Below are positions 1 to 7,584 of a stretch of 64,000 nt of DNA, piece after piece. A program made the translations under genes and the position numbers. Positions within the stretch are counted from its first letter, which is position 1. The number at the start of each line of letters is the position of its first letter. The notes beneath the pieces are model-generated. The model was not told the origin of the DNA and ran no database searches. It saw only the letters and a program-made list of their open reading frames with translations. The DNA lies in assembly GCF_007748195.1 (NCBI RefSeq), contig NZ_CP037920.1, forward strand, positions 5,485,800 through 5,549,799, in the 5' to 3' direction. This DNA comes from Gimesia aquarii (GTDB lineage: Bacteria; Planctomycetota; Planctomycetia; Planctomycetales; Planctomycetaceae).

Positions 1-936
1 CCACCACCACAAATTCCCACAGACTGGAAAGGATTGATTGGTGAATATGGCTGGGATCACAATACTTTGTATATCTTTGAAGACGAAGGCCAGTTGTACG
101 CGTTGATCGAATGGTTCTATTATTACCCCTTGAAGCAGGTCGACCTCAACACATTCACGTTTCCCGACTACGGCCTGTACCATGGTGAAGGTCTGAAATT
201 TACTCGTGGTGAAGATGACATTGCGACTGAGGTCGTTGCTGCCGAGGTGAAATTTCTGCGTCGTGAAGTCGGTACCAAAGATGGTGAAACCTTTCGTATT
301 ATACCCGTCAAACCGATCGATGATCTCCGCGCAGCGGCACTCGCCGCATCTCCACCACCCGAACCCGGAAATTATCGACAGCCTGATCTGGTCGATCTGA
401 CAACTCTTGACCCCACCATCAAGCTCGATATTCGCTATGCCACAAAAAACAACTTCACCGGTGCCGTCTTCTACAAACAACCACGGTCCTTCATGCAGCG
501 TCCTGCCGCCGAAGCAGTCGTCCGGGCAAACGCACGGCTCAAAAAACGAGGTCTCGGCCTGTTGATCCATGACGCCTATCGCCCCTGGCACGTCACAAAA
601 ATGTTCTGGGACGCGACGCCATCTGAACTTAAAGACTTTGTCGCCAATCCCGCTCATGGTTCTCGTCACAACCGTGGCTGTGCAGTAGACCTGACGCTTT
701 ATGATCTCAAGACAGGCAAACCAATCCAGATGGTTGCCGGCTATGATGAATTTTCACCACGTTCTTTTCCACTGTATCCCGGAGGAACGTCTCGCCAGCG
801 CTGGTACCGACAATTACTGCGTCAGACCATGGAAGCAGAAGATTTCACAGTCTACGAATTTGAATGGTGGCACTTCGATTTCAAGGATTGGAAAAAATAT
901 CGCATCGGAAATCAGACCTTTGAAGAAATTGATTGA
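1..936 (+). CDS. D-Ala-D-Ala dipeptidase (VanX-like, M15), 5' partial
   Basis: The reading frame is open to the first base of the window, so the gene begins upstream; a TTG at 34 is not the likely start. The C-terminal two thirds carry the zinc peptidase signature of the M15D/VanX family: HDAYRP, the HGSRHNRGCAVD zinc motif (His and Asp ligands) and EWWHFDF near the end (catalytic Glu and third zinc His). VanX-type enzymes cleave D-alanyl-D-alanine, so a role in peptidoglycan peptide turnover is likely. About 110 residues precede the peptidase and resemble the beta-rich tail of a serine hydrolase/beta-lactamase-like protein (YIFEDEGQLYALIEWFYY). The full gene may therefore be a two-enzyme fusion; this part is inference because the N-terminus is missing. 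Confidence 0.85.
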   Translation, partial: PPPQIPTDWKGLIGEYGWDHNTLYIFEDEGQLYALIEWFYYYPLKQVDLNTFTFPDYGLYHGEGLKFTRGEDDIATEVVAAEVKFLRREVGTKDGETFRIIPVKPIDDLRAAALAASPPPEPGNYRQPDLVDLTTLDPTIKLDIRYATKNNFTGAVFYKQPRSFMQRPAAEAVVRANARLKKRGLGLLIHDAYRPWHVTKMFWDATPSELKDFVANPAHGSRHNRGCAVDLTLYDLKTGKPIQMVAGYDEFSPRSFPLYPGGTSRQRWYRQLLRQTMEAEDFTVYEFEWWHFDFKDWKKYRIGNQTFEEID

Positions 937-971
937 TGTCAACTGGAAACTGATTCTGGTTGATGATCTAT

Positions 972-1042
972 CACGAAATACACTAAAGACACGAAATTAA
1001 AATTCAATGCTTCGAGATTTCGTGCTTTTCGTGTCTTTAGTG
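972..1042. repeat. Interleaved inverted repeat (CACGAAAT / CACTAAAGACACGAAA)
   Basis: The 16-base word CACTAAAGACACGAAA at 981-996 returns as a perfect reverse complement at 1027-1042. The shorter word CACGAAAT at 972-979 is matched by ATTTCGTG at 1017-1024. The arms run A-B-A'-B', so both stems could not form as a simple nested hairpin. It lies between the dipeptidase stop and the DUF3565 gene and could act as a transcript-end structure or be a dispersed intergenic repeat. Confidence 0.75.
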
Positions 1043-1085
1043 GTAGTAAAAGTGACCCTGGAATTTTTTAAACATGGAGTAATTA

Positions 1086-1295
1086 GTGTTGCAACCAATC
1101 ATCGGCTACCACACTGATGGCGAGGGACACTGGGTAGCGCAATTAGATTGTGGGCACAATCAGCACGTCCGTCATGATCCCCCCATGATTGTTCGTGAAT
1201 GGGTTACATCAGAATCCGGTCGTACTTCCATGTTGGGACATCAACTTGAGTGTAAAAAGTGCGATGAACGTGCACCAAAGGACGAACGGCCATAA
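1086..1295 (+). CDS. DUF3565 domain protein
   Basis: A 69-residue soluble protein matching the DUF3565 pattern: GYHTDGEGHWVAQLDCGH near the start, QHVRHDPP in the middle and a C-terminal ECKKCDE. The Cys/His pairs (DCGH and CKKC) suggest a small metal-binding fold, but no function is established for the family. The start is GTG at 1086, preceded by TGGAG at a suitable distance. The next gene is convergent, on the minus strand, and ends at 1325. Confidence 0.8.
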   Translation: MLQPIIGYHTDGEGHWVAQLDCGHNQHVRHDPPMIVREWVTSESGRTSMLGHQLECKKCDERAPKDERP

Positions 1296-1324
1296 CTCGC
1301 GAAACGTGAAACAGAGGCTACATT

Positions 1325-4312
1325 CTATTGATCTGTGTCAGATGGAGAAATTCTTTCTTGCAAAGGGATCGTGTCGTAGGGAATCTGTTCTCCATACTGC
1401 CACTCCTTTGAAGTATCGACTTGCAGGACGAACGGCTCATGAGAAATGACTTTGGCTGCGTAATTAGGATTATCCCATTCGTACCTCGTCTTCCAAACCC
1501 GATGAGAGACTCTCCAGTAGGCAGGCGGGTAAGTCTCAGGATAACTGCCTTTGAAAGTCCCCTTTTTATCGGTCTCGACTCCTGCCATCGAGTTCATGGT
1601 TTCCGACTGAGTAAATCCGGGAATCTTCGGGAAACCGTAGACGCTCCAACCTATCAGTCGTTCATTTTTGAGGTCGACAACCTGACCTGTAATCGGAACC
1701 ATTTTCACAAGCTCAATCGTTCCCAAATCGAAAGAATCCTGGTCCGGGATTTCAAATTTCATTCCTAAGCGCCCCCTCTGTTTTCGGGGCAACCAAGATG
1801 TTACCGCCCGGTACCCATCCGCATATTGGGTGCATCGCAAATTGATGGGCCCCGGCGGAACAATGCACTGGAATCGTCCCTCAGCGTCGGTCACCAGATT
1901 GAACTTTAACCAGTCAAAATCTGCCCCACGGTTACTAACGGTTTGTCCATAGATCAATGTCATTCCGTAGTTCTTAACGTTCTCTTTCGTATCAGACTTT
2001 TGAACTCGTCCATAAACTTTGATACCAGGGGCGACTGGTATTTTGAGCTGAGTCTCCTGATTTGCTTTCACCTCGATCCGGCCAGGCACATTGGCACGCA
2101 GAGGTTGGTTCTTAGATAAAAACGCCGGAACAAAAACCGAACCTACCGCCAGTTTATCGATGGAGAACTTTCCGTCAGCACCAATCGGAACATCAACAAT
2201 ATTTTTGAATCCTGGTGGCATTCGCGGCACTGATTGTAACGTCAACTGTAAATCCTTTGGTAACGCGAATCCTTCTGCAACAACCAATTGTCCCTTCACT
2301 GATCCCATTTCAGGCAGACGCAACGTGAAGTGCGGCGCCTTTTTTGCAGGGCGTACATTCAGGAAGAAATTAAAGTTATATTGCATGCTCCCCATGTTAC
2401 CGGGTGGAATAAGAACGAGTTCATACAGAGATCCTGGAACAACATGTGGCATATGGGCCTTTCCGTCTACGCCGGTAGTTCCCGTCGACTGCACTTCCCA
2501 TTTTGGGGGCAACGGATCACCTACCGCTCCTTGACTAAAAACAATTTTTCGCGGGATCACGCGCACGCCCGCAAGCGGATTTCCAGCCGGGTCGAGCACA
2601 TCCACCCACGTTCCAGCCGTCGCAGCCAACGATATCTCAAGCGGTTTTCTTTCGGATACAGCAGAATTCGTGGCTGACCAACGACTGCCTCTGGCCACGT
2701 AACCGTCGGCCTTAGCCCAAACCGAAACGAATCTTTGCTTCTTGATCTCTTCAGCCAAAAGCTTGAAAGAATAATTTCCCTCTGAATCTGCAATCGTCGA
2801 ATCAATAACTCGCCCCTTACTGATGCGTCCAGTCTGAATGTCTAAGTAGGACACCAGAAGCATCTCGGCACCGCCGATTCCCTGTTGCTGCTTATCTACG
2901 ATGCGACCGGTAAGTGTATTTTTTTGTTTGATGATTACCGCTGACTTAGCTTTGTCTAACTTACGATTCTTCTGATCGATGTCAACTTTGATCTTCGGTT
3001 CGATTTTGGTTTTGAGTTGTGGAACTGCGACCGTGTCAACCGTAGGTACTCTATCGGTAACAAACGATGTGGGAGAATCTGTTCTTGGACTGACGACTTG
3101 AGCGCGTACAACTGGTACCAGTGGTATCGTAGCGAGAACGATTCCGATCAGACCAATGAGCGCCGCCGATTTGGCACTCAATTTGATAGAAAATGTTCGA
3201 TCTGGTTTCATCAGTCGCGTGATGCGTTGTTCAATGTCACCCGCATCGTCGAGTAAGGTTGTGGCCAATGGAATAGGTACCTTTCGGTTAGTAGACCATT
3301 CGGCAACTTTCACAATCGCTTCGGCTAGCAGTAGCCCATCGCCCAATCGTTTAACCACGTGATCGTCACAGATGCGTTCGCGCAAACAGCCAATCTGCCG
3401 ATTGATGTGTCGCAGCAAAGGATTCCACCAAAACCCGATACCAGCCAACTGTTGAAGTATTGCGATTGACGTATCGTGGCGCGTAACGTGTGCCACCTCA
3501 TGAGCCAGAACGCAGGCAATTTCTTCATCATTCAGTGACTCAGCCAATCCTTCCGGCATAACAATCACTGATCGCCAGAGCCCCAGAGTCAATGGAGCAG
3601 GTGCTATTGGCGATTCAAAAACAGTTGTGGTTTTAGTTCCCTCCTTATTAGGATAGACTTGATGCATTGCATTAATGATGCGTACATCGGTTATTGGCTG
3701 TAGCGAGCGTCTCAGTTGCCAAATGACAAACAAGCCACGAACGAGCTTCGCTAGAAGCCAAAAAGCAACGGCTGTCCAAACTAACGCAATCACGCCACCA
3801 ATAGTTCGAATGACTTCGACACTTGAAAGTTTTTGATTTGATTCGGGTGTTCCTGGTGACTCAGTTCCCGCCAAATTCTTCGGCATGGTATCAGCGGCAA
3901 TCTCAACTGTTTCCTGCTTCGGTTCGACAGTAGAGGAACTTTCAATCCTGCTTTGATCGTCTGTGTCGTGTGTTTTTGTTGTGATCAAATTGGGTGATGA
4001 AACCGGAACAGGAACACCATCACCAGCCAGTTCAGCAGGTAGAGACGATTCTAAAGCAGGCGAACCCACACGATCTAATGAGCCAATGGCAATCGGCACA
4101 ACCCCAAACCCCAGACCAGAAGTAACCCAGCTCGCCAATGGACTGACCAAAATTAATACAAGGGCAATACAAAATAATCCATGCCGCGTCGGTAACGTCC
4201 ATCGACGTGCCCATAATCCGACCAATACAGCCACGAGGCTTAAAATAATCGAAGCCAGAGCAACATTAAAAATCAGCAAAGCGGCCTGAGCAGAAAATGG
4301 GAAGAATGGCAT
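1325..4312 (-). CDS. BlaR1-like M56 membrane metallopeptidase with carboxypeptidase-regulatory-like domains
   Basis: A 995-residue membrane protein. The N-terminal part has two hydrophobic segments, a Ser/Thr/Pro-rich loop, another membrane segment around residues 170-190, and the M56 zinc site LAHEVAHVTRHD at about residues 267-278. M56 proteins act with BlaI-type repressors, which they inactivate by proteolysis on sensing a signal. After a further membrane segment (about 380-400), roughly 600 residues form beta-rich repeats of the carboxypeptidase-regulatory/CNA-B type (LTGRIVDKQQQGIGGAEM near 470; WVDVLDPAGNPLAGVRV near 570). They replace the penicillin-sensor domain of classical BlaR1, so the signal is unlikely to be a beta-lactam. 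The frame extends to 4369, but ATG 4312 follows TAGGAG and leaves a 10-base gap after the BlaI stop, so it is preferred. Confidence 0.88.
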   Translation of the reverse strand: MPFFPFSAQAALLIFNVALASIILSLVAVLVGLWARRWTLPTRHGLFCIALVLILVSPLASWVTSGLGFGVVPIAIGSLDRVGSPALESSLPAELAGDGVPVPVSSPNLITTKTHDTDDQSRIESSSTVEPKQETVEIAADTMPKNLAGTESPGTPESNQKLSSVEVIRTIGGVIALVWTAVAFWLLAKLVRGLFVIWQLRRSLQPITDVRIINAMHQVYPNKEGTKTTTVFESPIAPAPLTLGLWRSVIVMPEGLAESLNDEEIACVLAHEVAHVTRHDTSIAILQQLAGIGFWWNPLLRHINRQIGCLRERICDDHVVKRLGDGLLLAEAIVKVAEWSTNRKVPIPLATTLLDDAGDIEQRITRLMKPDRTFSIKLSAKSAALIGLIGIVLATIPLVPVVRAQVVSPRTDSPTSFVTDRVPTVDTVAVPQLKTKIEPKIKVDIDQKNRKLDKAKSAVIIKQKNTLTGRIVDKQQQGIGGAEMLLVSYLDIQTGRISKGRVIDSTIADSEGNYSFKLLAEEIKKQRFVSVWAKADGYVARGSRWSATNSAVSERKPLEISLAATAGTWVDVLDPAGNPLAGVRVIPRKIVFSQGAVGDPLPPKWEVQSTGTTGVDGKAHMPHVVPGSLYELVLIPPGNMGSMQYNFNFFLNVRPAKKAPHFTLRLPEMGSVKGQLVVAEGFALPKDLQLTLQSVPRMPPGFKNIVDVPIGADGKFSIDKLAVGSVFVPAFLSKNQPLRANVPGRIEVKANQETQLKIPVAPGIKVYGRVQKSDTKENVKNYGMTLIYGQTVSNRGADFDWLKFNLVTDAEGRFQCIVPPGPINLRCTQYADGYRAVTSWLPRKQRGRLGMKFEIPDQDSFDLGTIELVKMVPITGQVVDLKNERLIGWSVYGFPKIPGFTQSETMNSMAGVETDKKGTFKGSYPETYPPAYWRVSHRVWKTRYEWDNPNYAAKVISHEPFVLQVDTSKEWQYGEQIPYDTIPLQERISPSDTDQ

Positions 4313-4322
4313 TGAGGAACTC

Positions 4323-4724
4323 CTACTTCTTCGTCTTGCGGTTTGATGACTTCGAATTGAGTATTTCACGTAAGCGTATAATCTCAGCTGGCTTCAGCTT
4401 CTTAGTCCCCAGCAAGCTCATCAGCAAATCACTGGCAGAACCTGCAAAATACGAATCGACAAACTCTTCAGCAATTTCACGAGAAGCCTGTTCTCGACTC
4501 TGTGTCGCCACGTAGCGAAAACCATCGTCATGTTTCTTTCGCTGCAACCAACCACGTTTCTCCAGACGATCGACTTGATTCAAGACAGTCGTCCGTGTCA
4601 CTTCTCGTTGCTCGCAAATTTTCTCCCAGATCTCCGTAACCGTCATCCCAACCTTCGGTCCGTTCCAAATCACTTCGAGAATCTGGTATTGCGCCGCTGT
4701 TAATGTCCCCTCGGCATTCGTCAT
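4323..4724 (-). CDS. BlaI/MecI/CopY-family transcriptional repressor
   Basis: A 133-residue winged-helix repressor: LTAAQYQILEVIW begins the first helix, TRTTVLNQVDRLEKRGWL is the recognition-helix and wing region, and a C-terminal dimerisation region follows. The frame extends to 4787, but ATG 4724 has a GGGAG ribosome site and starts at the conserved family N-terminus. It sits directly upstream of the M56 gene, in the standard order of a BlaI/BlaR-type pair. Two copies of a perfect 14-base palindrome lie in its promoter, consistent with autorepression. What the pair senses cannot be deduced. Confidence 0.9.
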   Translation of the reverse strand: MTNAEGTLTAAQYQILEVIWNGPKVGMTVTEIWEKICEQREVTRTTVLNQVDRLEKRGWLQRKKHDDGFRYVATQSREQASREIAEEFVDSYFAGSASDLLMSLLGTKKLKPAEIIRLREILNSKSSNRKTKK

Positions 4725-4754
4725 CGTGTGAACTCCCTGAGTATGACCAGTTAA

Positions 4755-4797
4755 ACGACATGTGTCGTCAGTATATATAAACGACAACTGTCGTCAA
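4755..4797 (-). promoter_or_regulatory. Promoter with two BlaI-type operators
   Basis: On the minus strand a -35 TTGACG (4797-4792) and a -10 TATACT (4775-4770) are separated by 16 bases. Two copies of the palindrome ACGACA-NN-TGTCGT lie at 4781-4794 and 4755-4768, with centres 26 bases apart. The first overlaps the -35/spacer and the second covers the likely transcription start. This geometry fits repression by two repressor dimers on the same gene; that BlaI is the ligand is inference from adjacency. Confidence 0.75.
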
Positions 4798-4897
4798 CAG
4801 CAATATGAGAGAAAAAAGGAAATCTAAAAACGAAAGGGACGCTAGTCACGGCATGATTAAGGAAAATAGTCCTTTATTGATTTCTGCACACCGAGCT

Positions 4898-4967
4898 GAG
4901 CGGTACGGCGCTAGCCGCCGGTATTATGACTCTTGCTTTTTGACCGGTGGCTAGCGCCATTCCGCTC
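4898..4967. repeat. Long imperfect inverted repeat, possible terminator
   Basis: Arms at 4898-4922 and 4943-4967 are reverse complements over 25 bases with three mismatches; the core is GGCGCTAGCCGCC / GGTGGCTAGCGCC. The loop is 20 bases. It lies about 50 bases past the stop of the phosphodiesterase gene on the minus strand and upstream of the BlaI promoter. No strong U-tract follows on that strand, so it may be a dispersed intergenic palindrome rather than a classical terminator. Confidence 0.7.
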
Positions 4968-5019
4968 AAGAAAAAGACAAAAAAGCCTCACTCATTGATT
5001 CCGATGAAGCCATCGTCAT

Positions 5020-6396
5020 TCAGTCTTCCTGCAACGCCTTAGTCAGCGGTTTTCCTTCAGCAGTAGGCAGTTTCACTCCCAACAGCTTTGCGATGGTGGG
5101 AGCCACATCAAGGCTCTGGACCTTGCCAAGTTTGGTGCCTGGCTTAATACCGTAACCTGAGATAACCAGTGTTCCGAGCATGTCCGGATCATCGGGAAGA
5201 TAACCGTGTGTCCCCCCTTTGGTCTTACGCGGGGCCACTACTTCATCGCCTGACTGACTGTTCGAGAACGAATAACCCGATTTCGCCGCCAGCCATAAGT
5301 CCGGTGCATGGGAATCTTGCTCTGGTGTGGGTTGACCGAGTTTCGTATATTCGTCGGCATTGAGTACAGACTGAACTCCCTCTATAGTTGCAAGTTTTTT
5401 CTTCAGACTCTTGATGGTTTCCGCGCGATTTGCATCATCCAGAACATAGACCATGCAGGCCCCCCCTTGTGCCAGACAATAAGCCTGTTTTTTCTCTTTG
5501 GACAATAGCCCTTCCTTTTTAAGCATGACATTCGGTCGGATATCTTTCGTAATCGGATAGAAACCATGATCGCTGGCAATCACAAAAGTCGTCTTTTCAC
5601 CGTAGGGAGAGAGTTTCACCGCTTCCACAAGATCTCGCAGACGATCATCGGCATAGCTGGCCGACCAGTAGGCTTCAGGACTCCTGGGACCATGTTTGTG
5701 CTCAACATGATCTACCTCGACGAGGTGAATCAACAACAAATTGGGCGGATGATTTTGGAACAGATGCCGGGCCATGCGGGTATACAGCCAATCCCGTTTC
5801 ACACCCCCGCCGCTCTCACGCGTCCATGCACCATGCAGATCAACGGGCAAACCAGCTTCCCGCAATTCGTCCAGCCAGACTTTCGTTCCATACTTCGGCC
5901 AGGCCTCTTTACCAAACATGTCCGGTACAGTCCAATCGAGCGTGCGGGCGTTGCGGCTCGCGGGCCAAATAATCCCTGCTGTCACCAACCCTGCCCGATG
6001 CGCGACATCATATATGGTAGGTACCTTGACAATCTGATCCTTGTCGAACAGGGGATCGGGAATAAACGGCACTGGAGAGGCACTTTTGCGGTCCAGATAG
6101 TTATTCCCAATGACTCCATGTTTAGCAGGCGTTGTGCCGGTAACCAGTGTGGTATGATTGGGCCAGGTAACCGTTGGAAACGAGCAAACGATCCCATCAG
6201 CGCGTGCCCCATTTTTTGCCAGTTTTTTTAACGTCGGCATATCTGCCAGAGAATCATCCAGATAAAAATTTGCCAGTCCGTCCACACTCACTAAGACCAC
6301 ACAACGATCATCATGAGCTTCCGCAGCCTGTGATACAGTTCCCAAATTGCAGGTCAAAAAGCTCACTAGAATAAAAACGATCATTTTTTCGTGCAT
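5020..6396 (-). CDS. Secreted type I phosphodiesterase / nucleotide pyrophosphatase
   Basis: A 458-residue protein of the alkaline phosphatase superfamily (NPP type). A signal peptide (MIVFILVSFLTCNLGTVSQA) is followed by VLVSVDG (first metal Asp) and FPTVTWPNHTTLVTG, whose Thr before WPNH is the expected nucleophile. EVDHVEHKHG, IASDHGF and GTHGYLPDDPDM supply the remaining metal ligands. It probably hydrolyses phosphodiester or pyrophosphate bonds outside the cytoplasm; the substrate is unknown. The frame opens at 6429, but ATG 6396 follows GGAGATATC at correct spacing and starts the signal peptide. It is divergent from the SGNH hydrolase gene. Confidence 0.88.
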   Translation of the reverse strand: MHEKMIVFILVSFLTCNLGTVSQAAEAHDDRCVVLVSVDGLANFYLDDSLADMPTLKKLAKNGARADGIVCSFPTVTWPNHTTLVTGTTPAKHGVIGNNYLDRKSASPVPFIPDPLFDKDQIVKVPTIYDVAHRAGLVTAGIIWPASRNARTLDWTVPDMFGKEAWPKYGTKVWLDELREAGLPVDLHGAWTRESGGGVKRDWLYTRMARHLFQNHPPNLLLIHLVEVDHVEHKHGPRSPEAYWSASYADDRLRDLVEAVKLSPYGEKTTFVIASDHGFYPITKDIRPNVMLKKEGLLSKEKKQAYCLAQGGACMVYVLDDANRAETIKSLKKKLATIEGVQSVLNADEYTKLGQPTPEQDSHAPDLWLAAKSGYSFSNSQSGDEVVAPRKTKGGTHGYLPDDPDMLGTLVISGYGIKPGTKLGKVQSLDVAPTIAKLLGVKLPTAEGKPLTKALQED

Positions 6397-6662
6397 TGAC
6401 GATATCTCCAAAGTTTGTATTAAAATCACTCAGTCATTCGTCCTAAATCATCAGCTAGGCTCATCTCCATTGTGTGGTACCCGCGTAGTCAATGCAACCA
6501 AGATTATTCTCTCGTTATGAACAATTTATTATCTTTGAAGTCTTGCTTGCCTCTTTCATACGGTATTCTGTACCATGAAAACTCACTATAAAATCATGGT
6601 CAGGCTAAGTTTTTCTGCAGATCTCTTCTGATACTCGAACAGGTCTACTGAGGAGAAATAGC

Positions 6663-7370
6663 ATGCACAAAATCGTTTCCATTTACTTAACAGTCTGTGT
6701 CTTTGCGTTGCTGCAAAATGCGAGTGCCGCTGAAGTGATTAATGCGGGTGTCGGAGGCAATCGTAGTTCCCAACTGCTGAAACGTCTCAATCGCGATGTG
6801 CTCGCGCATCATCCAAGCGTCGTTGTCCTCATGGTAGGGACCAATGACCGACTCAATTCGGGCGGCTTTGTCGAGGCAAAGGTCTACAAACAGAATGTGA
6901 ATACTCTCATTGATCGAATCGAGGCCAGTAGCGCGAAAGTATTACTGATGACCCCACCCCCGTGTATTCCAGAATTGCTGTTCAGCAGACATGATCCTGA
7001 AAAATTTTCTGATCAATCCCCCGTTCAACGAATGCAGGAAGTACGCTCCATTCTGTTAGACATCTCCCAAAAGCGAAAGATCCCCTTGCTCGATTTTCAT
7101 CAATATCTCATACAAAACAAGATCGCCGATCAACAGAAAACCAGCGTTATTCGCAACGTCGCCAATAGTGGGCTGAAGGATGGCGTGCATCTCACTCCAC
7201 AAGGTTATCAACTGCTGGCAAAACTGGTTGCACAAAAGCTGGTAATGGAAAACTTGAACATTGAGAAAGTCATCTGTTTCGGTGATAGCCTGACTCAAGG
7301 CTCTACTAAAGTGAATTATCCGGCTTACCTCAAACAGATCCTGGCGGACCAATCGAAATTGACAGAGTAA
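6663..7370 (+). CDS. Circularly permuted SGNH/GDSL hydrolase, secreted
   Basis: A 235-residue protein with signal peptide (VCVFALLQNASAA). All SGNH blocks are present but in unusual order. The mature protein begins with block II (VINAGVGGNRS), then block III (VVLMVGTND), then block V (DGVHLTPQG, catalytic Asp and His). Block I with the nucleophile Ser (VICFGDSLTQGS) comes last, about 30 residues before the stop. In ordinary family members the GDS block is at the N-terminus. Joining the C-terminal tail to the mature N-terminus recreates the canonical order without a gap, which supports circular permutation rather than loss. The likely activity is ester hydrolysis on a carbohydrate or lipid outside the cytoplasm. 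ATG 6663 follows GAGGAG. Confidence 0.88.
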   Translation: MHKIVSIYLTVCVFALLQNASAAEVINAGVGGNRSSQLLKRLNRDVLAHHPSVVVLMVGTNDRLNSGGFVEAKVYKQNVNTLIDRIEASSAKVLLMTPPPCIPELLFSRHDPEKFSDQSPVQRMQEVRSILLDISQKRKIPLLDFHQYLIQNKIADQQKTSVIRNVANSGLKDGVHLTPQGYQLLAKLVAQKLVMENLNIEKVICFGDSLTQGSTKVNYPAYLKQILADQSKLTE

Positions 7371-7584
7371 AAGTGCCAGATACTTTTTTCAATTCTTTCT
7401 GAATAACCGGTATAATCAGGCTCTATAACCTGTATAGCAAGACTATGCGGAATGATTCATATCAAAATAAAATTCGATATCTCCTTTAGTCACAGAAAGG
7501 CATTCTCCTCCGTCGAAAATCTATATACATATCAATACAAAAATGGAGTTATTTATAGGATTTTTTCACTTGTAGAAAATCAGA

